55,218 bases of DNA from a virus, in the IMG/VR virus record IMGVR_UViG_3300042337_000069, positions 1 through 55,218 of that record; one strand, 5' to 3'. Every line of letters starts with the position of its first letter. Position 1 is the first letter of the stretch. A program made the translations under genes and the position numbers. The notes below the pieces were generated by a model. The model saw nothing but the letters and a program-made list of their open reading frames with translations, ran no database searches and was not told the origin of the DNA. Shown here in pieces: positions 6,963-12,889 of this stretch.

Positions 6963-8066
6963 GTGAAAAAGACAACTACCGTTCGTCGGCCGAAATTCGC
7001 TGATGAAAAGTACCTCGGCCCGGAACCCACCGTGACCGAGGAATCGACTCAGGTTGATATGTCTAATGCCTACACATGGTTCAATTACTTCTATAACTCG
7101 GAGGACGCTAAGTCCTTCACTCTCTCCTACCTTAAGTCTATCAAGTATGACAAAGACACAATTAAGAAACTGTCAAAAGCAAAGCCAATCGATCTACACA
7201 ACATTGGATGGAACTGTCGGCTCCTTGCAGGCGGGTCCATTCTCCCTGATAATGGTTGGGAAAGGGTCGAGCAACGTATTAAAGCAGTTGCAGACTCAAT
7301 CACAATCGTTGATGAAATTGAAGAAGATGGCCCTGTCCTAAAGGTCATCTCAATTCAAGATCGTATCAATAACAAAGCGTCTGACCTGATCGGTGAACTG
7401 GAAGAACAGATGGACGTTTTCTTCAAAGAAGGAGTCGTTCAATTTGACGTTAAGAAGTGGTCCCTTGAGAAGGGAATTAAACCGCAAATTGCGAAGAGGA
7501 TTGCAGAACACTTCCGTCCTCAATACGAAGAAATCACCCAAGCCATCGAAGGCAAAGACAAAGAGTTGGCTGAGTCATATAAGTGCTGGCGTAAGCCGGT
7601 TCTTAAGATCATGGTTCTTTTCATAAAGAGAATCATTGATCATATGATTGAACTAGATTCAGCGGGGCAGGCTGTTCGTAAGCCACGTGCCAAGAAGGTA
7701 AAGCCTGCTGGACAGTTGGTCGCTAAAATGAATTACTGCAAGTCTGCTGATACTCTAACGAGTGTCGAACCAAAGGAGATTATCGGTGCTTCACAGCTTT
7801 GGGTCTATAATCATAAGACTCGCAATCTTTCTGTTTATAATGCCGTGGGTCATTCGGGGCTTAGTGTCCGAGGGACTACCATTACAGGATATGATGAAGC
7901 TACTTCTATCACGAAGAAACTTCGTAAACCAGAAGCAGTAATCAAGCCGCTGCTTGAAGGCGGTAAGATTTATCTTCGCAAGGTGATGGAGAATATCACT
8001 ACGAAGGAAGCAGCGGCTAATGGTCGTATCAATGCAGAAACAATTCTATTGAGAGTAGTAAAATGA
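6963..8066 (+). CDS. Conserved T4-like phage protein of unknown function, 367 aa (GTG start)
   Basis: I chose GTG 6963 because AAGGAG at 6951-6956 lies six bases upstream. The open frame extends further back but would overlap the previous gene. The product has a basic N-terminus, a helical middle (about residues 110-220, rich in charged residues) and a beta-rich C-terminal half with KIIGAS-type and RGTTITGYD patterns. T4-like phages of marine and soil bacteria carry similar uncharacterised proteins; this is recollection, not a search. The stop overlaps a small membrane-protein gene. Confidence 0.8.
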   Translation: MKKTTTVRRPKFADEKYLGPEPTVTEESTQVDMSNAYTWFNYFYNSEDAKSFTLSYLKSIKYDKDTIKKLSKAKPIDLHNIGWNCRLLAGGSILPDNGWERVEQRIKAVADSITIVDEIEEDGPVLKVISIQDRINNKASDLIGELEEQMDVFFKEGVVQFDVKKWSLEKGIKPQIAKRIAEHFRPQYEEITQAIEGKDKELAESYKCWRKPVLKIMVLFIKRIIDHMIELDSAGQAVRKPRAKKVKPAGQLVAKMNYCKSADTLTSVEPKEIIGASQLWVYNHKTRNLSVYNAVGHSGLSVRGTTITGYDEATSITKKLRKPEAVIKPLLEGGKIYLRKVMENITTKEAAANGRINAETILLRVVK

Positions 8067-8203
8067 CAGAGGAAACAATTCACACACTAATATTAACGTG
8101 GGTATATGCAGGAGTTGGTGCTGCTGTGTTTAGCCTCGTCCTCCTATTCGCAGTAATGTATTATACAAACAAAGAGAAGAATAATGACAGAGAAGGTAAT
8201 TGA
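8063..8203 (+). CDS. Single-pass membrane peptide, 46 aa
   Basis: ATG 8063 overlaps the upstream stop, and the ORF overlaps the next gene by 20 bases. A single hydrophobic helix spans about residues 14-34 (VYAGVGAAVFSLVLLFAVMYY), followed by a charged tail (TNKEKNNDREGN). It should insert in the inner membrane with a cytoplasmic C-terminus. The function is unknown. Confidence 0.55.
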   Translation: MTEETIHTLILTWVYAGVGAAVFSLVLLFAVMYYTNKEKNNDREGN

Positions 8204-8585
8204 GTTTCCTAAGCATAAGGTTGTAAGAGATGTGCCTGGTGCTGTATTAGAAGAACGCAATAGGCGTGCTGATCAAAAGATGGCAGATAGCATTGTCGAT
8301 GAATTGACTGGAATGATCATAACCGAACTAGATAATTATTATGTTGAGGTTGAAAACAAGCAGTTTGCTAAAGACCTGGTTTTAGTTGCCGATTCTATCA
8401 AGGCTTGTGTCTATCGTTCTTTCGGACTAGACCATCATCTGCATCCCTTTATCGACGATAATGTTAAACTGATTGAAGGTGATGTTTCCTCGATGTCAAA
8501 GGAAGAGATTAAGGAAAAAATCGAAACCATTATGAGCGAACTATCACAAGCAAAAGAAAAACTTGACACTGACGAGGAAGAGTGA
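8184..8585 (+). CDS. Hypothetical protein, 133 aa
   Basis: The protein starts MTEKVIEFPKHKVVRD and ends in a predicted coiled coil with an acidic tail (about residues 105-133). The middle (LVLVADSIKACVYRSFGLDHHLHPFID) looks like a helical domain found in T4-like phages without a known role. The -35 element of the following promoter lies inside its last codons, so transcription of the RNase H gene can restart here. Confidence 0.7.
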   Translation: MTEKVIEFPKHKVVRDVPGAVLEERNRRADQKMADSIVDELTGMIITELDNYYVEVENKQFAKDLVLVADSIKACVYRSFGLDHHLHPFIDDNVKLIEGDVSSMSKEEIKEKIETIMSELSQAKEKLDTDEEE

Positions 8586-8591
8586 TAGAAT
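8563..8591 (+). promoter_or_regulatory. Sigma70-type promoter before the RNase H gene
   Basis: TTGACA at 8563-8568 and TAGAAT at 8586-8591 are separated by exactly 17 bases. A second AT-rich box (TATAAT 8591-8596) overlaps. The expected start is about 8598, twenty bases before ATG 8618. The same design recurs at 10651, 11029, 14366, 15195, 22425 and 27937, so this is probably an early or middle promoter read by host polymerase. Confidence 0.75.
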
Positions 8592-8617
8592 ATAATTCAC
8601 TCAATAAGGAATAAATC

Positions 8618-9514
8618 ATGTCTTACATGTTGATTGACCTCAACCAGGTTCTAATCTCAAATCTAATGCAGTATCTCACTAGAAACCCAACATACGTTGA
8701 TGCCAACGGTGTTACCGTAAAGGCTTCTAGTTCTAATATCAATGAGAATATGATTCGCCATATGTGTATCAATACCATTCGCTCTAATGTGAAGCAGTTT
8801 CGCTCCAAGTATAAGAATGTGGTTCTCTGCTGCGACTCCAAGCACTATTGGCGCCGTGATTACTTCCCCTTCTATAAGGCGCATCGTAAGCATGACCGAG
8901 AGGCATCAGGTCTTGATTGGGATATGATCTTTTCTGTCCTTAATCGACTTCGTGACGAACTGCGAGACAACTTTCCGTATAAAACACTTAACATTGAGGG
9001 TGCCGAGGCCGACGATGTTATTGCTGTGCTTACTGCTCGACTTGCTCCACATGGGGATATTCTTATTCTATCATCTGACAAAGACTTTGGCCAGTTGCAG
9101 AAGTATCCTAATGTCAAGCAGTATTCTCCTATCCTAAAGCGTTTCATTCAGATCGATGATCCGCAGCGTTTTGTGCGTGAGCATATTCTAAAGGGTGATC
9201 GTGGTGATGGCATTCCTAATTTTCTATCTGCCGATAATACATTCGTTGCAGGTGAACGCCAGAAACCTCTTAGCAGTAAGAAACTGAATGAATGGGTTAC
9301 GCAGGATACGTCTAAGTTCTGTACCACAGATAATCTACTACGTGGATTCATGCGTAATCAAACACTTGTTGATTTCGACTATATACCTAGCGAGATTCAG
9401 GCCAACATCGTTACAGCATTTGACGAAGCAAAGCCTGCAAGCAAAGAGAAGATGCTAAACTACTTTATCGATAAGGGTCTTAAGGTTATGATCGAATCGA
9501 TAAGTGACTTTTGA
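8618..9514 (+). CDS. rnh: RNase H / 5'-3' exonuclease (FEN-like, T4 rnh type), 298 aa
   Basis: The T4 RNase H family removes RNA primers and adjacent DNA from lagging-strand fragments. Acidic metal-binding motifs are present in order: Asp7 near the N-terminus (MLIDLN), CCDSKHYWRRDYFPFYK near residue 71, EGAEADDVIA near 127, SSDKDFGQ near 150 and GDRGDGIPN near 190. The length is close to the 305 residues of T4 RNase H. The gene has its own promoter and works with the ligase (16.9 kb), gp32 (28 kb) and gp59 (26.7 kb). Confidence 0.93.
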   Translation: MSYMLIDLNQVLISNLMQYLTRNPTYVDANGVTVKASSSNINENMIRHMCINTIRSNVKQFRSKYKNVVLCCDSKHYWRRDYFPFYKAHRKHDREASGLDWDMIFSVLNRLRDELRDNFPYKTLNIEGAEADDVIAVLTARLAPHGDILILSSDKDFGQLQKYPNVKQYSPILKRFIQIDDPQRFVREHILKGDRGDGIPNFLSADNTFVAGERQKPLSSKKLNEWVTQDTSKFCTTDNLLRGFMRNQTLVDFDYIPSEIQANIVTAFDEAKPASKEKMLNYFIDKGLKVMIESISDF

Positions 9515-9521
9515 GGATAAC

Positions 9522-9953
9522 ATGGCAATCAAAAACATTTACGAAGTCCTTAACGAGTTTAAGGCAGTGAAGACTAAACAAGAAAGGATCGACGTTTTAC
9601 GAAAGAACGATTCTTGGGCGCTCAAGATGGTGCTACAGGCAATCTTTCATCCGAACGTCAAGTTTAATGTCAAAATTCCTGACTATAATAAAATCGATGT
9701 GCCGCCAGGTATGTCATATAATCACATGACCGATGCTCTACAGAGAGCGTATCTGTTTCAAGAAGGTCACCCTAAAACACCACCAGCACTGACCGACAAG
9801 CGCCGAGAAGAAATCCTTATTCAACTTCTCGAATCTCTTGAGCCACCGGAAGCAGAAGTTTTTGCTAACATGCTACGAAAGGATTTGAAAGTTCCATATC
9901 TAACTCAGGCACTAGTGAATGAAACGTTCCCCGGAATACTACCGCAATCGTAA
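9522..9953 (+). CDS. DUF6433-like conserved T4-like protein, 143 aa
   Basis: ATG 9522 is favoured over the in-frame ATG 9504, since GAGGA at 9513-9517 precedes it and the frame then begins MAIKNIYEVL, the usual start of the family. Patterns such as LRKNDSWALKMVLQAIFHP, EGHPKTPP and LLESLEPPEAEVFANML are typical of a widespread T4-like protein family without known function, often placed beside the RNase H gene as here. The end overlaps the protease gene by 35 bases. Confidence 0.8.
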   Translation: MAIKNIYEVLNEFKAVKTKQERIDVLRKNDSWALKMVLQAIFHPNVKFNVKIPDYNKIDVPPGMSYNHMTDALQRAYLFQEGHPKTPPALTDKRREEILIQLLESLEPPEAEVFANMLRKDLKVPYLTQALVNETFPGILPQS

Positions 9954-10323
9954 AAGACTGAAAAACCTAACGTATGATACCGACAACTTCAATACTACAA
10001 TTGACGATATTCATATATGGTTTGATATCCTTAACGAACAGTTGTTCGGTAACAAGTTGCAACCATTTGGTAAAATCTCGCTTAAGCGCCATAAAAATGT
10101 TCATGCGTTGTTTCATTATTGGCCTCGCAAGGAGAACAAGCCAACAATGCTGGAGATTAATCGAAAGTTTGAGAATAAAAAATTCTTTGTCGAAATCCTG
10201 GCACATGAGATGGTTCATCTGTTTCAATACCAATATAATGAACCACTAGGACACGGACCGTCGTTCTTCGTATGGAGTGACAATTTTTATCTCAAAGGGT
10301 TAAAACTACAAAAGGCATCATGA
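9919..10323 (+). CDS. SprT-like zinc metalloprotease-domain protein, 134 aa
   Basis: The zinc-binding helix HEMVH is at residues 96-100, with a downstream His112 (LGHGPSF) as the likely third ligand, in the arrangement of SprT/Spartan peptidases. The N-terminal helix-rich region (IDDIHIWFDILNEQLF) is also typical. Spartan relatives cut proteins crosslinked to DNA, so a role in clearing replication blocks is possible, but the substrate is inferred. The gene overlaps its upstream neighbour in a different frame. Confidence 0.85.
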   Translation: MKRSPEYYRNRKRLKNLTYDTDNFNTTIDDIHIWFDILNEQLFGNKLQPFGKISLKRHKNVHALFHYWPRKENKPTMLEINRKFENKKFFVEILAHEMVHLFQYQYNEPLGHGPSFFVWSDNFYLKGLKLQKAS

Positions 10324-10324
10324 C

Positions 10325-10522
10325 ATGAAAAACAAGTCTCCTTCTCTCAAGAATGATCCTCTATATGCAGAGCTATATGAAGAGGACAAAAAATATGGCG
10401 GCAAGCGCCTTGAAAGGCCGCAAACCGAAGTTAATAAGAAGAGACCTTTAAAGAATTTAAAAAAAGCATGGATGGAGCATCTAGAGGACTTTGATGAAGT
10501 GGACGACTTCTATGAGCATTAA
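10325..10522 (+). CDS. Hypothetical charged protein, 65 aa
   Basis: The gene starts two bases after the protease gene. The product is Lys/Glu-rich (KNLKKAWMEHLEDFDEVDDFYEH end) with basic centre and acidic C-terminus. It is the last gene of this operon: a non-coding stretch with a terminator hairpin follows. Family not recognised. Confidence 0.6.
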   Translation: MKNKSPSLKNDPLYAELYEEDKKYGGKRLERPQTEVNKKRPLKNLKKAWMEHLEDFDEVDDFYEH

Positions 10523-10611
10523 CTAAATTAGAATTGTCTAATATTTGACTTAGATCAATTCCTTTATAAAACAATCACTTATAAAAACTCCTTTTAAATC
10601 AAACACTTAGA
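10523..10611 (+). other. AT-rich intergenic leader with a small inverted repeat
   Basis: Ninety bases without a reading frame separate the replication-side operon from the cassette zone. They contain TTAGA-attg-TCTAA (10528-10541) and a TTGACT box at 10545-10550 whose only nearby -10 (TATAAA 10565) is spaced 14 bases away, so I do not call a promoter. Confidence 0.4.
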
Positions 10612-10638
10612 GGTGCGACATTTTGTCGCACCTTTTTT
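10612..10638 (+). terminator. Rho-independent terminator
   Basis: A perfect 9-bp stem, GGTGCGACA (10612-10620) with TGTCGCACC (10624-10632), closes a three-base loop and is followed by six T residues. The same stem recurs at 14325 and, degenerate, at 11012 and 15155. Confidence 0.9.
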
Positions 10639-10650
10639 CGCATTTTTCCC

Positions 10651-10679
10651 TTGCGTTTCTCTCCGAATCGTCCTATATT
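10651..10679 (+). promoter_or_regulatory. Promoter, TTGCGT-17-TATATT
   Basis: TTGCGT at 10651-10656 and TATATT at 10674-10679 have a 17-bp spacer and follow the terminator directly. The predicted start falls about 10686, at the ATG of the next gene, so the transcript may be leaderless. Confidence 0.6.
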
Positions 10680-10685
10680 ATATGC

Positions 10686-11009
10686 ATGATGATTCGCAAA
10701 CGGAAAACTCGCTCAGATCGCAATCACGTTATCTATAGCTTGGCTATTGGTAAGCGTGAGTATATCGGTGTCACGGTTGTCAATGACCGCTCGCCCACTA
10801 AATCGCTTAAGCGTCGCTGGCAGAAGCATGTTCAGCGGGCTTACGCCGAAGACAAAGGTTGGAAGCTGTCGCTTGCCATTGTCAAGTATGGTCCCGAAGC
10901 GTTCACAGTTGAGGTTGTTCAAGTCGTCCGTGGCAAAGCTGAAGCTCATAAGATAGAGCGTGACCTTATCCGTATCCGCAAGCCTAAGCTTAACACTGAT
11001 GTTAGGTAG
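10686..11009 (+). CDS. GIY-YIG domain protein, 107 aa
   Basis: The core HVIYSLAIGKREYIGV (residues 14-29) holds the GIY-YIG pair (VIY and YIG), followed by a basic region (SLKRRWQKHVQR) and a conserved acidic residue near the C-terminus (IERDLIRIRKP). This is a minimal, stand-alone GIY-YIG domain. The start is ATG 10686 or 10689; no ribosome binding site precedes either, and the promoter's expected transcription start lies on top of them. It forms a one-gene cassette between two copies of the shared hairpin. It could be a mobile homing nuclease or a domesticated one. Confidence 0.75.
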   Translation: MMIRKRKTRSDRNHVIYSLAIGKREYIGVTVVNDRSPTKSLKRRWQKHVQRAYAEDKGWKLSLAIVKYGPEAFTVEVVQVVRGKAEAHKIERDLIRIRKPKLNTDVR

Positions 11010-11011
11010 GG

Positions 11012-11028
11012 TGCGACAAAATGTCGCA
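11012..11028 (+). repeat. Inverted repeat TGCGACA-aaa-TGTCGCA abutting the next -35 box
   Basis: This is the same stem as the terminators at 10612 and 14325 but without a T tract. Its right arm ends one base before TTGACT (11029). It may be a decayed terminator or a protein-binding site at the promoter. Confidence 0.6.
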
Positions 11029-11057
11029 TTGACTATCGTTCCGTGTCGTGCTAAGAT
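11029..11057 (+). promoter_or_regulatory. Promoter, TTGACT-17-TAAGAT with extended -10
   Basis: TTGACT 11029-11034 and TAAGAT 11052-11057 with a 17-bp spacer. TG two bases before the -10 box (TGCTAAGAT) makes an extended -10. The copy at 14366 shares TCGTGCTAAGATATG, so the two promoters are recent relatives. Confidence 0.75.
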
Positions 11058-11082
11058 ATGTCAAGAATCGTGAAAGGAATAT

Positions 11083-11313
11083 ATGATGTCGAATGCTCGC
11101 TTCGCTAACAAGGGTCTTCTCAAATCCGACCTTAATACTCTTAATGCCCTCATTAACTATTTTGAGAATGGCGGCACTATCACTGTTTGTAAGGCCGGTA
11201 AGCGTTCTAAGGCTAACACTTCGTTCCCGAATATTCACGGTACAGTTTCCCATCGTGGTGCTAAATCCGAAACTCTTCGCAATTCTGGGATAGTATCTCA
11301 CAAGAAAGGCTGA
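11083..11313 (+). CDS. Hypothetical small basic protein, 76 aa
   Basis: Two adjacent ATGs (11083, 11086) follow an AAAGGA ribosome binding site. The product has a helical N-terminal half (LKSDLNTLNALINYFENGG) and a basic beta-rich C-terminal half (TITVCKAGKRSKA). It is the first gene after its promoter and begins a run of very small genes. Family not recognised. Confidence 0.65.
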   Translation: MMSNARFANKGLLKSDLNTLNALINYFENGGTITVCKAGKRSKANTSFPNIHGTVSHRGAKSETLRNSGIVSHKKG

Positions 11314-11316
11314 TAA

Positions 11317-11409
11317 ATGAAAAATCGCTTCTATATCTTTCTAATGGAAAATTTTGAAGCGGTATCCGACTTTATCGCTTTTCAAGCTGTCACTAAACTG
11401 GGAGTATAA
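11317..11409 (+). CDS. Micro-ORF, 30 aa
   Basis: ATG 11317 comes a few bases after the previous stop; the ribosome binding site AGAAAGG is at 11303-11309. The peptide (MKNRFYIFLMENFEAV...) is mildly hydrophobic. Support is weak and rests on continuity of the chain of small ORFs. Confidence 0.35.
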   Translation: MKNRFYIFLMENFEAVSDFIAFQAVTKLGV

Positions 11410-11411
11410 GT

Positions 11412-11543
11412 ATGGTCGTCTTCTATTCGATGTGGTATGATCCCATGCATATGAAATACACTTTCACTCGTTATCTCGGAAATCTCATCCTTGACGATGT
11501 TGATATCTCGTATTGGGCTGTTCCTGGAACTCTGGAGGATTGA
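11412..11543 (+). CDS. Micro-gene array member 1, 43 aa
   Basis: The first of the tandem small genes that end in the same words. It ends WAVPGTLED, encoded by bases nearly identical to those ending members 3 and 4. The bases CTGGAGGATTGATTATG at its end give Leu-Glu-Asp-stop and at once supply GGAGG and the ATG of the next gene. The body (MVVFYSMWYDPM) is aromatic. Function unknown. Confidence 0.55.
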   Translation: MVVFYSMWYDPMHMKYTFTRYLGNLILDDVDISYWAVPGTLED

Positions 11544-11545
11544 TT

Positions 11546-11692
11546 ATGAATAAGCCGAGAAAGATTATCTCAGGATCATTCTCATATGTTGCAAAAGTCT
11601 CTCGTCAGTATTATATTCTGGGTTGGAGAATCGTAAAGCAGAATCGCTGGTCTGATGGTAAGTGGACTCTTGTTATCGAACTGGAGGATTGA
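11546..11692 (+). CDS. Micro-gene array member 2, 48 aa
   Basis: It starts two bases after member 1, using the GGAGG inside that gene's last codons. Its body (MNKPRKIISGSFSYVAKVSRQYY) differs from the other members, but it ends LVIELED with the same CTGGAGGATTGATTATG junction, so only the junction is shared. The basic N-terminal half is unlike the acidic or aromatic neighbours. Confidence 0.55.
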   Translation: MNKPRKIISGSFSYVAKVSRQYYILGWRIVKQNRWSDGKWTLVIELED

Positions 11693-11694
11693 TT

Positions 11695-11814
11695 ATGGTT
11701 ATCTATTACACTCGCTGGCTCAATCTTTTTGTTACTGATTACATTATCAGCGATGTGAAGCCATATAGCTGCGATGCATCCTGGTGGATTGTTCCTGGAA
11801 CTCTGGAGGATTGA
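11695..11814 (+). CDS. Micro-gene array member 3, 39 aa
   Basis: A tandem paralogue of member 4: both read ISDVKPYSCDASWWIVPGTLED-like ends (here VKPYSCDASWWIVPGTLED), while their first halves differ. The 3' 71 bases are a near-exact copy of those of member 4. A Cys and a Trp-Trp pair are conserved between the two. Start by the GGAGG in the end of member 2. Confidence 0.6.
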   Translation: MVIYYTRWLNLFVTDYIISDVKPYSCDASWWIVPGTLED

Positions 11815-11819
11815 TTATG
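11749..11819 (+). repeat. Direct repeat copy A of micro-gene 3' end plus next RBS/start
   Basis: This 71-base block (AGCGATGTGAAGCC... to ...GGATTGATTATG) is repeated at 11877-11946 with only a few changes. The last 29 bases also occur at 11520-11548, and the last 17 at 11681-11697. The duplication unit thus spans a C-terminus, a ribosome binding site and a start codon. Confidence 0.85.
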
Positions 11820-11942
11820 ATCGTTGTATATTACGCTCCCTGTTTTAACGTTTTTTCTGTTACTGGTTATAATTTCAGCGATGTGAAGCCATATAGCTGC
11901 GATGCATCCTGGTGGATTGTTCCGGGTACTCTGGAGGACTAA
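11817..11942 (+). CDS. Micro-gene array member 4, 41 aa
   Basis: A duplicate of member 3 with a diverged N-terminal half (MIVVYYAPCFNVFSV) and an almost unchanged C-terminal half. Silent changes (Pro-Gly codons) and a changed junction (GGACTAATATG) show that it has been under selection for protein after duplication, or that the copy is slightly older than the others. Confidence 0.6.
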   Translation: MIVVYYAPCFNVFSVTGYNFSDVKPYSCDASWWIVPGTLED

Positions 11943-11946
11943 TATG
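11877..11946 (+). repeat. Direct repeat copy B of micro-gene 3' end plus next RBS/start
   Basis: Second long copy of the block at 11749-11819, 128 bases downstream. It differs in two silent positions and in the stop-start junction. Confidence 0.85.
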
Positions 11947-12111
11947 TTTCTTTTGTTTGCTGGTGATATCTACTACCCCTGTGGTGGTTGGGAAGACTAC
12001 CGTGGTGTGTATGGTTCGGTAGAATTGGCCCGTGCGGCGGTTCAAGAAATGGAAGTAGAATGGTGGCATATAGTCGATGCTGCGGCTGGTCGTATAGTTG
12101 AGGAAGGATAA
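11944..12111 (+). CDS. Hypothetical protein, 55 aa
   Basis: ATG 11944 uses the GGAGG ending member 4; an in-frame ATG at 11902 lies inside that gene and is less likely. The product starts MFLLFAGDIYYPCGGWEDY and has a helical acidic end (ELARAAVQEMEVEWWHIVD). The pattern G...S.E.A......E.EWW.I.D resembles small phage proteins that carry a short alpha/beta domain; no function known. Confidence 0.6.
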   Translation: MFLLFAGDIYYPCGGWEDYRGVYGSVELARAAVQEMEVEWWHIVDAAAGRIVEEG

Positions 12112-12114
12112 ACC

Positions 12115-12318
12115 ATGTTCGTCTATATCGTATTCTATCATATAGCGTATGAGGGAGAATATGTTGAGGGAGTATTCTCATCCTACGATAAGGCTCGTTC
12201 ATTCGAGTTGGAATTGATCGCCAAGAGGGAGATAACGAGAGCCTCTGAATCAACCAGCATTTGTAAGGTTGAGGTGGATAAGGATTATGGGATGAATGGT
12301 GTAGGAGAAGAAGTATGA
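12115..12318 (+). CDS. Hypothetical protein, 67 aa
   Basis: Starts MFVYIVFYHIAYEGEYVEGVFSSYDKARSFE. The order beta strand, GVFSSYDKA turn and helix looks like the previous gene's layout (strand, VYGSVELA, helix), suggesting the two are distant paralogues. Four-base overlap with the next ORF. Function unknown. Confidence 0.6.
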   Translation: MFVYIVFYHIAYEGEYVEGVFSSYDKARSFELELIAKREITRASESTSICKVEVDKDYGMNGVGEEV

Positions 12319-12419
12319 TTGACACTGACAAGTTTGTCCAAATGGTCGCACTGGCTGTAGTTTCCGTGGGTCTTACGGTCGGTGTTCTGCTAATCGCTTA
12401 TCTCGATGGAGGTATGTAA
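12315..12419 (+). CDS. Single-pass membrane peptide, 34 aa
   Basis: ATG 12315 overlaps the upstream stop, and the TAA overlaps the next ATG. One hydrophobic helix covers about residues 10-30 (MVALAVVSVGLTVGVLLIAYL). GGAG at 12303-12306 is a plausible ribosome binding site. An inner-membrane location is expected; role unknown. Confidence 0.5.
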   Translation: MIDTDKFVQMVALAVVSVGLTVGVLLIAYLDGGM

Positions 12420-12592
12420 TGGCCGAAGTAAAAGTTGTTCTTCGTAGAGGCAAAGGTGATCGTTCAAAATATCTTTATGCAAATGTCTATGATGCTAATA
12501 CGGGTGAAATCCTGATCGCAGCGGATGCTGAGTATGTAATTCAATCACTCAAAGAACACAAGCACACAATCGTTGACCTGGAAATGGAGTAA
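12419..12592 (+). CDS. Hypothetical protein, 57 aa
   Basis: TAATG overlap with the previous ORF and GGAGG at 12409-12413 as ribosome binding site. The product (MAEVKVVLRRGKGDRSKYLYANVYD...) looks like a small beta-sheet protein with a C-terminal helix. Family not recognised. Confidence 0.55.
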   Translation: MAEVKVVLRRGKGDRSKYLYANVYDANTGEILIAADAEYVIQSLKEHKHTIVDLEME

Positions 12593-12596
12593 TCAA

Positions 12597-12737
12597 ATGA
12601 GCGTTACCATCCGCTTGGACGGCTTTCCGCTTTATGCTTTCGTGTCTGAGTGGATGGTCTTTTGCACCTTCGTTGGTGCGTGTGTCCTCTATTTTATTCT
12701 TCGTAACTACGGTTCTGTGAGGTATACAAATGGCTAA
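12597..12737 (+). CDS. Membrane peptide, 46 aa
   Basis: ATG 12597 follows TGGAG at 12586-12590. A hydrophobic segment at about residues 17-36 (SEWMVFCTFVGACVLYFILR) contains two Cys. It overlaps the next ORF by eight bases. Likely a single-pass inner-membrane peptide. Confidence 0.5.
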   Translation: MSVTIRLDGFPLYAFVSEWMVFCTFVGACVLYFILRNYGSVRYTNG

Positions 12738-12888
12738 TGTAAAAACATTTTCATTCAAAGTGTTTTATCATAATGGTGATCTAGCAAAAGTTTTCACTGG
12801 TCTATCTCGGGTTGCTCTAATCCGTTATAGAAACTGGTATCACAATCTGCCGGAAGTGTCGGCAACCGTAACAACAGAGGAAGAATAA
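12730..12888 (+). CDS. Hypothetical protein, 52 aa
   Basis: Begins MANVKTFSFKVFYHNGDLAK and carries a helix RVALIRYRNWYHNL. It ends one base before rtcB, whose ribosome binding site (GAGGAAG) lies in its last codons, so the two are likely co-translated. Function unknown. Confidence 0.55.
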   Translation: MANVKTFSFKVFYHNGDLAKVFTGLSRVALIRYRNWYHNLPEVSATVTTEEE

Positions 12889-12889
12889 G

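Noticed and set aside
10545-10570. Promoter TTGACT...TATAAA
   Set aside because: The spacer is only 14 bases, and a terminator stands about 40 bases downstream of the -10 box with no gene between.
11012-11028. Intrinsic terminator
   Set aside because: The stem is the same as in the real terminators, but the next bases are TTGACT, not a T tract; kept only as an inverted repeat.
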